Origin: Nanohaloarchaea archaeon SW_4_43_9
Lineage (GTDB): Archaea; Nanohalarchaeota; Nanosalinia; Nanosalinales; Nanosalinaceae
Length of the DNA: 11,273 bases
Assembly (NCBI GenBank): GCA_003009815.1
Contig: PXPD01000001.1
Span: 1-11,273 of the forward strand
Reading direction: 5' to 3'
In this document: piece by piece, positions 1-5,815 of the stretch
How the letters are laid out: each line of letters opens with the position of its first letter
Numbering within the stretch: the stretch's first letter is position 1
Program-made: the position numbers and the translations under genes
Notes under the pieces: generated by a model
What the model was told of the DNA's origin: nothing
Database searches by the model: none
The model's input: the letters and a program-made list of their open reading frames with translations, nothing else

Positions 1-1271
1 GCTCTTTCCAGCCTACTTAAAACCTGTTCTATCCCCTTCTCATCGATATCCTCGGATACATGACCGGTTCTCTTGAGAGACCTGATCGCTTTTCGCTCCC
101 ATTCATCCTCTGGAACGGTCTGGGCTATAAACGATGCATGCTTGAAAGATACTCTTGCCGGCTTTTCATCAGGTATATCTACCATTGAGAGCTCGTATAT
201 TCGTTTCCACTGTTCTCTCTGTTTATCATCCTGAGCCTCTTCAGGGTTGTAATATGCGCTCTCGACCTTGTCGAAGTTCTCGTATCTCTGAAATATCTCC
301 TCTGTCTCAAACGGAATCTCGAACGCTTTATTTGGTTTCGTACTGGCGAAAAGGAACCGGATCATCTCCGGAGAGTAGATTTCTTTCAGCATTGAAACAG
401 TAAAGATGTTTTCTCCACTACTTGAGGAGATCTTGGCACCGTCCTTGGTAACAAATTCATACATCTGATGTACAGGGAAGTCATCATCGTAAATTTCCTG
501 AACAAGTTCATTGGCTGTGTCACGGGAACCTCCTGCTGCAGAGTGTTCTTTACCAGCCGGCTCAAAATCGACGCTCTCATATTTCCATCTCATGGGCCAG
601 TCAATTCTCCATGGAGGTTTTACATTTCCCTTCTCCTTGAAGTTCAGCTCTCTTTTCCCATCGCATTCCTCACAGTAGTACTTAACAGTATACTTTTCAT
701 CATAATCAGTTACCTCGGTGAAATCTTTTCCACATTCCGTACAGTAGACCCTCAGCGGATAGTAAGATGTTTCCAGCGGCTCCCTCCTGTACTGGTCAAG
801 AATTTCCTTGACTTTATGCCGGTTTCTCATACCTTTCCTAATCAGATCAGCATACTCTGCTTTCTCGAACATTTCCGTCTGCCGAATAAACTCGATATCC
901 ATATGCATTCCTTCGAGTTCCTCCTCTAGACGGGATTCGAAGTGGTGAGCATAGGAGTCATGGCATCCTTCTGGATCAGGAACCTCGCTTAGTGGAAGAC
1001 CTATATATTTCTCGAACTTATCCGGAACGTTTTCAGGGACTTTTCTGAACCTGTCGTAGTCGTCCCAGGAATAGATGAAACGTATGTTTTCGCCCATATT
1101 CTTCAGCGATTTGACGACGAAGTCTGTGGTGATTATCTCTCGGAAGTTTCCTGCGTGTACAATACCTGAAGGTGAAATTCCTGATGCGCAGACATACTCT
1201 TTCTGGTCCGGGAATTTTTTTGTGACCCCGAAGGCTAGTTGGTCGGACCAAAACAGTGGCTGATTTGTCAT
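1..1271 (-). CDS. lysS: Class I lysyl-tRNA synthetase, 3' end cut by window edge
   Basis: Charges tRNA-Lys with lysine in the cytoplasm. Reading on the minus strand from ATG at 1271 gives 423 codons with no stop before the window edge; the family is usually 500-550 residues, so roughly the last 100 are missing. Visible motifs are the HIGH-type box PSGIVHAGN at residues 34-42 and the KMSKS-type loop KISSSSG starting at residue 280 (positions 434-414). Two CxxC pairs (C177/C180 and C200/C203) probably form a zinc knuckle. This motif order and spacing is that of the class I enzyme of archaea and some bacteria, not the class II LysRS. The start fits a TATA box 23-31 nt upstream, which would give a leaderless mRNA; an earlier ATG near 1278 is in another frame. 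Divergent from the M50 protease gene. Confidence 0.95.
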   Translation of the reverse strand, partial: MTNQPLFWSDQLAFGVTKKFPDQKEYVCASGISPSGIVHAGNFREIITTDFVVKSLKNMGENIRFIYSWDDYDRFRKVPENVPDKFEKYIGLPLSEVPDPEGCHDSYAHHFESRLEEELEGMHMDIEFIRQTEMFEKAEYADLIRKGMRNRHKVKEILDQYRREPLETSYYPLRVYCTECGKDFTEVTDYDEKYTVKYYCEECDGKRELNFKEKGNVKPPWRIDWPMRWKYESVDFEPAGKEHSAAGGSRDTANELVQEIYDDDFPVHQMYEFVTKDGAKISSSSGENIFTVSMLKEIYSPEMIRFLFASTKPNKAFEIPFETEEIFQRYENFDKVESAYYNPEEAQDDKQREQWKRIYELSMVDIPDEKPARVSFKHASFIAQTVPEDEWERKAIRSLKRTGHVSEDIDEKGIEQVLSRLER

Positions 1272-1292
1272 AACCCATCTTTTTGCTCGGAA

Positions 1293-1302
1293 TTTTTTAT
1301 AT
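1293..1302 (-). promoter_or_regulatory. TATA box for lysS
   Basis: Minus-strand ATATAAAAAA lies 22-31 nt upstream of the lysS ATG at 1271, the distance expected of an archaeal TATA box when transcription begins at the start codon. No Shine-Dalgarno sequence is present in between. Confidence 0.7.
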
Positions 1303-1324
1303 TGGAGCAGTTTACTGACAGGGA

Positions 1325-1336
1325 TTTTTAACTTAA
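1325..1336 (+). promoter_or_regulatory. TATA box for M50 protease gene
   Basis: TTTTTAACTTAA is centred about 27 nt upstream of the ATG at 1357. No ribosome-binding site is seen, so the transcript is probably leaderless. It sits back to back with the lysS promoter in an 85-nt divergent spacer. Confidence 0.65.
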
Positions 1337-1356
1337 CCTTACGGAATTGAAAACAT

Positions 1357-2541
1357 ATGGATCAGTCGACCTTTAGACTTGGTTTTCTCGTTGGCATGAT
1401 TGGCCTGATATTTTTGCTTCTGTACAGGGATAGGGAAAACGTTGAACGAGCAGGAATAATGTTTTATCGGAGGACCGGGAAAGGCCTTCATCTAATCGAC
1501 AGGATCGCGAAGAAGTCTCCTCGCTTGTGGAACATTTATGCTTGGGGAGGTATTCTGGCCGGGATTATTTCAATTCCTGCCATGCTATACTTTGTGGCTG
1601 AGATAATCCATAAAGTAATTTCTACCGGTGAGCCTTCGAGCGGGGCTGGTCTGGTATATCCAAGTACAGGCAGTACTGTTTCACAGAGTCCTGGTGCGAT
1701 AGGTGTCCCTGCTGAGTACTGGTTCATCTCCATAGCAGTTTTGATGGTTGTACACGAGCTTTCACACGGTATAATAGCCCGTGCTCAAGACTTTGAAATA
1801 AACTCTGTCGGTGTTATTGTGTTGGGCGTTATACCTGGTGCGTTTGTGGAGCCGAAAGGAAGCGGCCTACCTGGAAATGAAGGTGATAAAGGAAAACCTC
1901 ATGGTGCCTGGAATGAGGGGGACTGGATATCAAATATCAAAGTTCTTGCAGCAGGAAGCTGGGCAAACTATCTTACTGCCGGAGTTTTCCTGGTTCTAGC
2001 GATTGGCTTAACCGGGGCTTTAACGCATTCAACCGGTGTTGTTTACCAGGCGCAGGAGGAATATCCTGCCGCCACTGCAGGGATGACGAACGGTACCCTG
2101 ACCGGTATTGATAACTATACTGTTAGAAGCCTAGAAGACGTTCAGCGTGCGACCGAAGATCTTGACCCGGGAGAATCTGTAGTCCTGAGAACTTCAGAGG
2201 GAAATTTCTCCGTCACAGCTACAGAGAGGGAAGGATATGAAGGAGGTTATATAGGAATCCAGTTCGTTCAGCTGGACACAGAATATAATGAAAGCGTTGA
2301 AGGTTTTTCGGGCTTTCTGGGCTGGTTTTTAGGGCTTTTCAGAGTGATTGCGTTCCTGAATCTAGGTATTGGATTGTTCAACATGCTGCCAGCTAAGCCT
2401 CTTGACGGCGGCCATATTTTGGAGGCAGTAGTTGAGAGATTCCTTGGTGAGGACGCAGGAAGCTATGTGAATGCCTGGTCCGGGATTGCTTTGTTGTCCC
2501 TACTAGTGGTCTTGGGCTACAGCATAGCGGTCTCTCTGTAG
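1357..2541 (+). CDS. Site-2-protease-like M50 membrane metalloprotease with PDZ-like domain
   Basis: A 394-residue integral membrane protease expected to cut substrates inside or next to the membrane. The N-terminus has one hydrophobic segment (about 7-22), then a basic loop, then a second segment (about 60-85). The zinc motif HELSH is at 133-137 within a hydrophobic helix, and the second M50 motif (NMLPAKPLDGGH, 342-353) supplies the third ligand D350. Residues about 235-305 form a soluble, PDZ-like insert (TNGTLTGIDNYTVRSLEDVQ...), placed as in archaeal S2P homologues. Further hydrophobic segments lie near 205-222, 318-345 and 373-393. A Gly/Asp/His-rich stretch at 167-190 seems to be extra loop sequence. 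The substrate cannot be told from the context; regulated release of membrane-bound transcription factors is the known role of relatives. It has its own promoter and 42 nt separate it from the ferredoxin gene. Confidence 0.9.
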   Translation: MDQSTFRLGFLVGMIGLIFLLLYRDRENVERAGIMFYRRTGKGLHLIDRIAKKSPRLWNIYAWGGILAGIISIPAMLYFVAEIIHKVISTGEPSSGAGLVYPSTGSTVSQSPGAIGVPAEYWFISIAVLMVVHELSHGIIARAQDFEINSVGVIVLGVIPGAFVEPKGSGLPGNEGDKGKPHGAWNEGDWISNIKVLAAGSWANYLTAGVFLVLAIGLTGALTHSTGVVYQAQEEYPAATAGMTNGTLTGIDNYTVRSLEDVQRATEDLDPGESVVLRTSEGNFSVTATEREGYEGGYIGIQFVQLDTEYNESVEGFSGFLGWFLGLFRVIAFLNLGIGLFNMLPAKPLDGGHILEAVVERFLGEDAGSYVNAWSGIALLSLLVVLGYSIAVSL

Positions 2542-2552
2542 TATCCGGTTCT

Positions 2553-2561
2553 TTCTTAATT
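2553..2561 (+). promoter_or_regulatory. Probable TATA box for ferredoxin gene
   Basis: TTCTTAATT lies 23-31 nt before the ATG at 2584. The match to the TATA consensus is modest, but the position is the same as for neighbouring genes and there is no Shine-Dalgarno sequence. Confidence 0.45.
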
Positions 2562-2583
2562 GTCAACTCTCCCATAATTTACC

Positions 2584-2889
2584 ATGACACATACAATCGA
2601 AGTAGTTGACAGAAACGAGAAAGTTGAGGCAGAAGACGGTCAGGATGTTCTAAACGCCCTACTTGAAGGCGGTGTAGACTGGATGCACGCATGCGGCGGT
2701 TTCTGCAACTGTACAACCTGCAGGATCAAGATAGAGGAAGGATCGGAGAATATCTCCGATATGGAGAAAGATGAGAAAAACACACTGCGGCGCTTCCAGG
2801 GAGAAGAAGTTCTCGACGGTTCTTTCCGGCTGTCCTGCCAGGTGAAGGTCTACGGTGATATAAAGATCTCAGAGCCGGAATGGTACTGA
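2584..2889 (+). CDS. 2Fe-2S ferredoxin
   Basis: A 101-residue soluble electron carrier with the beta-grasp 2Fe-2S fold. Cysteines at 37, 41, 43, 46 and 85 lie in ACGGFCNCTTC and LSCQV. The spacing C37-x5-C43-x2-C46 plus C85 matches the adrenodoxin/Isc-type cluster ligand pattern; C41 is a fifth, probably non-ligand cysteine. The protein is strongly acidic (for example EEGSENISDMEKDE at 51-64), as expected in a high-salt cytoplasm. It lacks the N-terminal insertion typical of the larger plant-type ferredoxins of Halobacteria. The redox partner is unknown; an FAD/NAD(P) oxidoreductase starts at the far end of this window, but nothing links the two. It appears to be a single-gene transcription unit. 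Confidence 0.9.
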   Translation: MTHTIEVVDRNEKVEAEDGQDVLNALLEGGVDWMHACGGFCNCTTCRIKIEEGSENISDMEKDEKNTLRRFQGEEVLDGSFRLSCQVKVYGDIKISEPEWY

Positions 2890-2902
2890 AGGACAGCAGA
2901 AG

Positions 2903-2910
2903 CTTTTAAT
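2903..2910 (+). promoter_or_regulatory. TATA box for LEA14-like gene
   Basis: CTTTTAAT lies 23-30 nt upstream of the ATG at 2933, after the ferredoxin stop, with no Shine-Dalgarno sequence. It implies a leaderless transcript separate from the ferredoxin mRNA. Confidence 0.6.
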
Positions 2911-2932
2911 CTTTCGGAATCTAGAGTTAACT

Positions 2933-4063
2933 ATGTTGGTTTCAAGAAAAATTCTGGCAGTTATCGGCATAATTGTTCTGGCAGGGGCCGGTATAGCTCT
3001 TGCTGTAGATAAACCTGAGTATGGCTTGGAAGATAGAGGCGATTGGGCGAATACGACTGAAGAATCTGTTAATGTCAGCAGTGCAGGATACATCCGGAAC
3101 CCTAACTCATTTGATATCAACATCTCCTCCCTGAACGTTGCATACAGGCTTAAAATGAACGGTGTAGAGCTGGCAAAAGGCGGTAAGGAAGGACTGAATA
3201 TAGCTGCTGAAGATAATAATACTGTAGATGTCCAGACTGAGCTTGACCCTGAAAAGGTCCCGAAGTGGTGGGTTCAACACATGAATAACGATGAGGTGTC
3301 GGAGCTGGAAGTTCCCTTTAGCATTGATCTCGAGATTCTTGGGAAGCCTATAAGTGTTGATGGAATAACCTATACAGACTCTATCGAGACCGACCTTGAA
3401 TCAAAGATGGATAAGGCTATCAGCCAGGTCAAGGGAACATACTCTTGGAGTCCGACTTCTGCAGAGGTTTCCGAGACAGAGATAGAGATTGTAGATGGTT
3501 CAGCCAAATTTGGAAAGGTTACGGAAGAGACCACGCCGCTGTTGGTTACATTTGAAATCAGGAACCCTAACGACTATCCTATTCCAACACCGCAGTTCCA
3601 CGGCGAACTGATTATGAACTCAGTAGAAGTAGCGAAGTGGCAGGCAAACGAGGTAACTGTTTCAAAAGCTCCAGAGAATGGGGCTATTCCGCCTGGAGAA
3701 ACCCGAGAAGTAAAGCTTCGGGTAGATATGGCCAACGAGAGAATTGATGATTGGTTTGTAAGCCATGCATCCCAGAGTGAACAGACATCAGGTGAAATAA
3801 ATCTCCGACTTGGCTTTGATATTGCGGGACAGAATTTCCAGATACCGAAGAACGGGGCTCTGAGCTGTGATTTCAGCTTACAGACAGGTATACTGGTAGA
3901 TGACCAGGATACAGCATCCGAGTTTGAAGGCTGTAAAGAAAAATCACTCGGCCTTGGTTCCGGAGACTCCGATGACTCCAATAGCAGCAATGGCTCAGAT
4001 GGTTTACTTCAAGATGAATCTGGAGACGATTCGAACAGTTCAGATGATAGCTTAACAGGCTGA
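2933..4063 (+). CDS. Exported or membrane-anchored tandem WHy/LEA14-like protein
   Basis: 376 residues. A hydrophobic N-terminal segment (about 7-25, after SRK) acts as signal peptide or anchor, so the rest should lie outside the cell. Two copies of a WHy/LEA14-like beta domain follow. Copy 1 (about 37-145) has RNPNSFDI at 55-62 and a PKWWVQH segment at 110-116. Copy 2 (about 193-320) has RNPNDYPI at 210-217 and IDDWFVSH at 271-278; each copy then has a matching strand (126-142 and 288-304). Cys312 and Cys334 follow the second copy and could form a disulphide. The C-terminus (342-376) is a low-complexity Ser/Asp/Asn/Gly tail. Several NxS/T sequons (N40, N47, N63, N95) could be glycosylated. 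LEA14/WHy proteins are linked to desiccation and salt stress, but the exact role here is unknown. Family call is firm, function is inference. Confidence 0.8.
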   Translation: MLVSRKILAVIGIIVLAGAGIALAVDKPEYGLEDRGDWANTTEESVNVSSAGYIRNPNSFDINISSLNVAYRLKMNGVELAKGGKEGLNIAAEDNNTVDVQTELDPEKVPKWWVQHMNNDEVSELEVPFSIDLEILGKPISVDGITYTDSIETDLESKMDKAISQVKGTYSWSPTSAEVSETEIEIVDGSAKFGKVTEETTPLLVTFEIRNPNDYPIPTPQFHGELIMNSVEVAKWQANEVTVSKAPENGAIPPGETREVKLRVDMANERIDDWFVSHASQSEQTSGEINLRLGFDIAGQNFQIPKNGALSCDFSLQTGILVDDQDTASEFEGCKEKSLGLGSGDSDDSNSSNGSDGLLQDESGDDSNSSDDSLTG

Positions 4064-4083
4064 CTATACGAGTACGGGAAGAA

Positions 4084-4191
4084 ATGGTAGAAAAGATATG
4101 CTGGCGTTGCGGCTCGGAGATGGAGAAGTTTGTGGCATGTGAACTCAAATGCCAGAACTGCGGATTTGTAAGAGACTGTTCCAATCCCTAG
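4084..4191 (+). CDS. Small zinc-ribbon protein, 35 residues
   Basis: An ATG at 4084 opens a 35-residue frame ending in TAG at 4189-4191. It holds two CxxC knuckles, C6-W-R-C9-G and C23-Q-N-C26-G, the classic zinc-ribbon pattern with Gly after each pair, plus C19 and C32. Chance occurrence of two correctly spaced CxxCG knuckles in so short a frame is unlikely. It begins 20 nt after the LEA14-like stop; AGCTTAACA at 4049-4057 is a possible TATA element, and co-transcription with the upstream gene is equally possible. Very short zinc-ribbon proteins are common in haloarchaea and mostly uncharacterised; roles in nucleic-acid or protein binding are suspected. No function is assigned. Confidence 0.7.
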   Translation: MVEKICWRCGSEMEKFVACELKCQNCGFVRDCSNP

Positions 4192-4335
4192 AAACTACTT
4201 ATTCCTATATGCAGCGGTTGCAAACCCCGAACAGTGTCCGGTTACTACATCCTTTTTCTAACACATTTTCCTGCTATCAAATCACTTTTTTGGTCTGGGA
4301 GTCAAGCTTTAATATGGATTGATACATACGGCTAC
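4192..4335. other. Convergent intergenic region with T-tracts and a small hairpin
   Basis: This 144-nt gap separates the zinc-ribbon gene from the 3' end of ribK. Plus-strand T-tracts (CCTTTTTCT near 4250 and CACTTTTTTGG near 4282) could terminate the plus-strand transcript in the usual archaeal way. A small hairpin with arms CCG-A-AC and GT-C-CGG around a 3-nt loop lies at about 4227-4241. No coding frame of note is seen. Confidence 0.45.
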
Positions 4336-4713
4336 TCAAGTTTTTGGCTCGATTTTTATCCGGTCGCCATCCTCTAAATCAAGCTTTGAACGCAGCCTGA
4401 ACTCGCTGCATATTTCGATAACGTCTTCTCCGTATCTCGTGAGATCGGGATCAATTATACAGCATTTTATGCCCTCAACCTTGACATGATAAAGATTCAT
4501 TCCTCCAAACTTTTTGCCGTTTTTCTCAAAACCTTCCATTTTGTCTTCTTCAGCATTATTCTTCAATCTCTGTATTTCTTCAGTTGTTCCCCGTAAATTG
4601 AGGGTTCCTAAGAATGGCTTGAAACAGGTTTTCTCCATGATAAATTCGGAATATTCCTCTATCTGGAGAAATTCTGATGCCTTTCCTTCACCAGAGAATA
4701 CTTTTCCTTTCAC
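4336..4713 (-). CDS. ribK: CTP-dependent riboflavin kinase (archaeal DUF120)
   Basis: Phosphorylates riboflavin to FMN using CTP, the archaeal counterpart of the ATP-dependent enzyme. The 125-residue protein matches the family from end to end: GKVFSGEGKASEF at 3-15, the Mg/nucleotide-binding box GTLNL at 36-40, DLTRY at 90-94, VIEI at 98-101 and LDLEDGDRIKI at 111-121. In the M. jannaschii enzyme the Thr and Asn of the GTLN box bind Mg2+, from memory of that family. I chose the GTG at 4713 as start because the family's first strand begins right there and a strong TATA box lies about 20-28 nt upstream. The frame stays open up to 4794, but those 27 extra codons would read through the TATA box and have no family counterpart. 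It has no N-terminal HTH domain, unlike many archaeal RibK proteins. Confidence 0.88.
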   Translation of the reverse strand: MKGKVFSGEGKASEFLQIEEYSEFIMEKTCFKPFLGTLNLRGTTEEIQRLKNNAEEDKMEGFEKNGKKFGGMNLYHVKVEGIKCCIIDPDLTRYGEDVIEICSEFRLRSKLDLEDGDRIKIEPKT

Positions 4714-4725
4714 AGTGGAAAAAGA

Positions 4726-4742
4726 GGTTATATATTTAAACC
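4726..4742 (-). promoter_or_regulatory. TATA box deciding the ribK start
   Basis: Minus-strand GGTTTAAATATATAACC lies just upstream of the GTG at 4713, with TTTAAATA at 4740-4733 (20-27 nt upstream). It is one of the best TATA boxes in the window and places the transcript start at or next to that GTG. Confidence 0.75.
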
Positions 4743-4772
4743 AAATGATGTTGTCATCGTAAAATAGTGAAA

Positions 4773-4783
4773 GATTATTAAGT
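4773..4783 (+). promoter_or_regulatory. Possible TATA box for the zinc-ribbon gene at 4811
   Basis: GATTATTAAGT lies 28-38 nt before the ATG at 4811, slightly farther than for the other genes, which would allow a leader of a few nucleotides. It is divergent from the ribK promoter. Confidence 0.4.
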
Positions 4784-4810
4784 TTTTGGGTCAAACATAT
4801 CTATGTAACC

Positions 4811-5008
4811 ATGAAAAAATGCAAAGTTTGTGGAAGGACATCGGAGGAACTAGAGGAAGAGTTCGGAAACAGAGCTGAGATTACAGAGCATCAAGGTATG
4901 AAGAAATGTACTAAATGTATCAGAGAGTATAATGCAGAGACACAGGGAGACAGAGATACTGACGATGAACTCGATAGTAATGACTGGAAAGATAAGATAA
5001 TGGCTTAA
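4811..5008 (+). CDS. Small acidic zinc-ribbon protein, unknown function
   Basis: A 65-residue soluble protein. Two CxxC knuckles (C4-K-V-C7-G and C33-T-K-C36) are separated by 25 residues rich in Glu, the layout of a treble-clef or zinc-ribbon fold binding one zinc ion. The C-terminal 25 residues (DRDTDDELDSNDWKDK region) are highly acidic and probably disordered except at high salt. I do not recognise a named family; a nucleic-acid- or protein-binding role would be a guess. It is divergent from ribK, and a T-rich stretch right after the stop suggests a single-gene unit. The regular spacing of the knuckles and the good start context make it very likely real. Confidence 0.75.
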   Translation: MKKCKVCGRTSEELEEEFGNRAEITEHQGMKKCTKCIREYNAETQGDRDTDDELDSNDWKDKIMA

Positions 5009-5011
5009 ATC

Positions 5012-5036
5012 GCTGTTTTTGCTTTTCCTTATTTAG
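5012..5036 (+). terminator. T-rich terminator after zinc-ribbon gene
   Basis: Three short T-tracts (GTTTTTGC, TTTTCC, TTATTTAG) follow the stop at 5008 within 30 nt. Archaeal RNA polymerase stops at such tracts without needing a hairpin. Confidence 0.45.
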
Positions 5037-5056
5037 TTTCTTGACAGGGCTCCGAA

Positions 5057-5068
5057 GATATAAAAATA
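5057..5068 (+). promoter_or_regulatory. Second, upstream TATA-like element
   Basis: GATATAAAAATA matches the TATA consensus but lies 60-71 nt before the ATG at 5128, about 38 nt upstream of the nearer TATA box. If used, it would start an mRNA with a leader of roughly 35-40 nt, or a short untranslated RNA. Confidence 0.35.
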
Positions 5069-5095
5069 CTGTTAACTAGCCCTAGCTACGCCCAA

Positions 5096-5104
5096 TTTAT
5101 AAAA
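5096..5104 (+). promoter_or_regulatory. TATA box for membrane protein gene at 5128
   Basis: TTTATAAAA, followed by GGG, lies 24-32 nt upstream of the ATG at 5128. It is a near-perfect archaeal TATA box in the leaderless position. Confidence 0.75.
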
Positions 5105-5127
5105 GGGTTTTAGAGATATTATTTCAT

Positions 5128-5730
5128 ATGTCTGAAAACTATAGCGAGCTTGTCGATCAGAACGTTGATGAAACGAAAGAAGCGATCAGGGAACTCGAAG
5201 ACCCAGACTACAAGGAACTTCTCGCGGCTGAAAAAGTCGGTAGAGACAGGAAAACAGTCAAGGAATTCCTAGATAGAAAAATTGAGAATGCTGAGGAAGA
5301 AGTAGTAGAAGATATAGAGAGTGAAACTGAAGGAGGATTCCTCGGAGGCTTTGAAAGAGAGAAAATTCTCGTAGGAGGAGTACTAGCAGGTCTGGTAATA
5401 GGGCTAGTAGCAGGGTTCGCATTTAATATGGCGAACAGCGCATCACAGGGAGAAGTAAAAAACTCCCTACAGCAGTTCTACGAGGTATCAGGTAACTCTC
5501 CTGAAAGCATCGGTGTAGTAGAAAGAAACGGAATGCATTACGCAACCGTCAACATCTCACAGGAGACAGCGAACGGAACACAGACATCTTCACAGAGCTT
5601 CTACGTCTCACCTGACGGAGAACTTCTGTTCCCAGAAGTACAGAGCCCGTTCCTCACTAACCCTTATGAGGTCGATGATCTGATCGAACAGGCACAGCAA
5701 CAAGAGCCTTCTGGAAACACAACACAGTAA
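5128..5730 (+). CDS. Single-pass membrane protein with acidic helical N-domain, unknown function
   Basis: 200 residues in three parts. Residues 1-70 are acidic and helical, with a compact segment (LEDPDYKELLAAEKVGRDRK, 23-42) followed by VKEFLDRKIE that looks like a small helix-hairpin domain. Residues 80-101 form one Gly/Val/Leu-rich membrane helix preceded by FEREK, which suggests N-in, C-out topology. Residues 105-200 would lie outside and include NxS/T sequons at N142, N149 and N197 and the segment SFYVSPDGELLFPE (157-170). That last segment resembles the linker domain found between the membrane anchor and the thioredoxin fold in some archaeal DsbA-like proteins, but there is no CxxC here and no cysteine at all, so it is not a thiol oxidoreductase. 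Its strong promoter and terminator suggest high expression. Confidence 0.75.
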   Translation: MSENYSELVDQNVDETKEAIRELEDPDYKELLAAEKVGRDRKTVKEFLDRKIENAEEEVVEDIESETEGGFLGGFEREKILVGGVLAGLVIGLVAGFAFNMANSASQGEVKNSLQQFYEVSGNSPESIGVVERNGMHYATVNISQETANGTQTSSQSFYVSPDGELLFPEVQSPFLTNPYEVDDLIEQAQQQEPSGNTTQ

Positions 5731-5754
5731 TGAAGGCACCAACATTTTCCAATC

Positions 5755-5766
5755 TTTTTTTCTTCC
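5755..5766 (+). terminator. T7 tract terminator after the membrane protein gene
   Basis: Seven consecutive T residues followed by CTTCC lie 25 nt after the stop at 5730, ending this unit before the superoxide dismutase gene. Confidence 0.6.
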
Positions 5767-5801
5767 CCCAAATGTTAAGTCTGCTTCTCTACAACAGTTA
5801 T

Positions 5802-5807
5802 TTAGGT
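5802..5807 (+). promoter_or_regulatory. Shine-Dalgarno site of superoxide dismutase gene
   Basis: AGGTGA lies 8 nt before the ATG at 5816 and matches the anti-Shine-Dalgarno end of archaeal 16S rRNA. This gene therefore seems to have a short leader, unlike its neighbours, and no clean TATA box is seen at the leaderless distance. Confidence 0.55.
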
Positions 5808-5815
5808 GAACAAAA

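Noticed and set aside
468..929. Plus-strand 153-codon open frame opposite lysS
   Set aside because: It is wholly antisense to the well-supported lysyl-tRNA synthetase, rich in Phe/Leu/Ser as expected of an antisense shadow, with no recognisable motif.
3574..4184. Minus-strand open frames opposite the LEA14-like and zinc-ribbon genes
   Set aside because: Serine-rich shadows of the Ser/Asp-rich coding strand, without promoter or family match.
4201..4245. tRNA-like or T-arm-like sequence GCGGTTGCAAACCCCG
   Set aside because: No acceptor or anticodon stem can be built around it; only a small imperfect hairpin remains.
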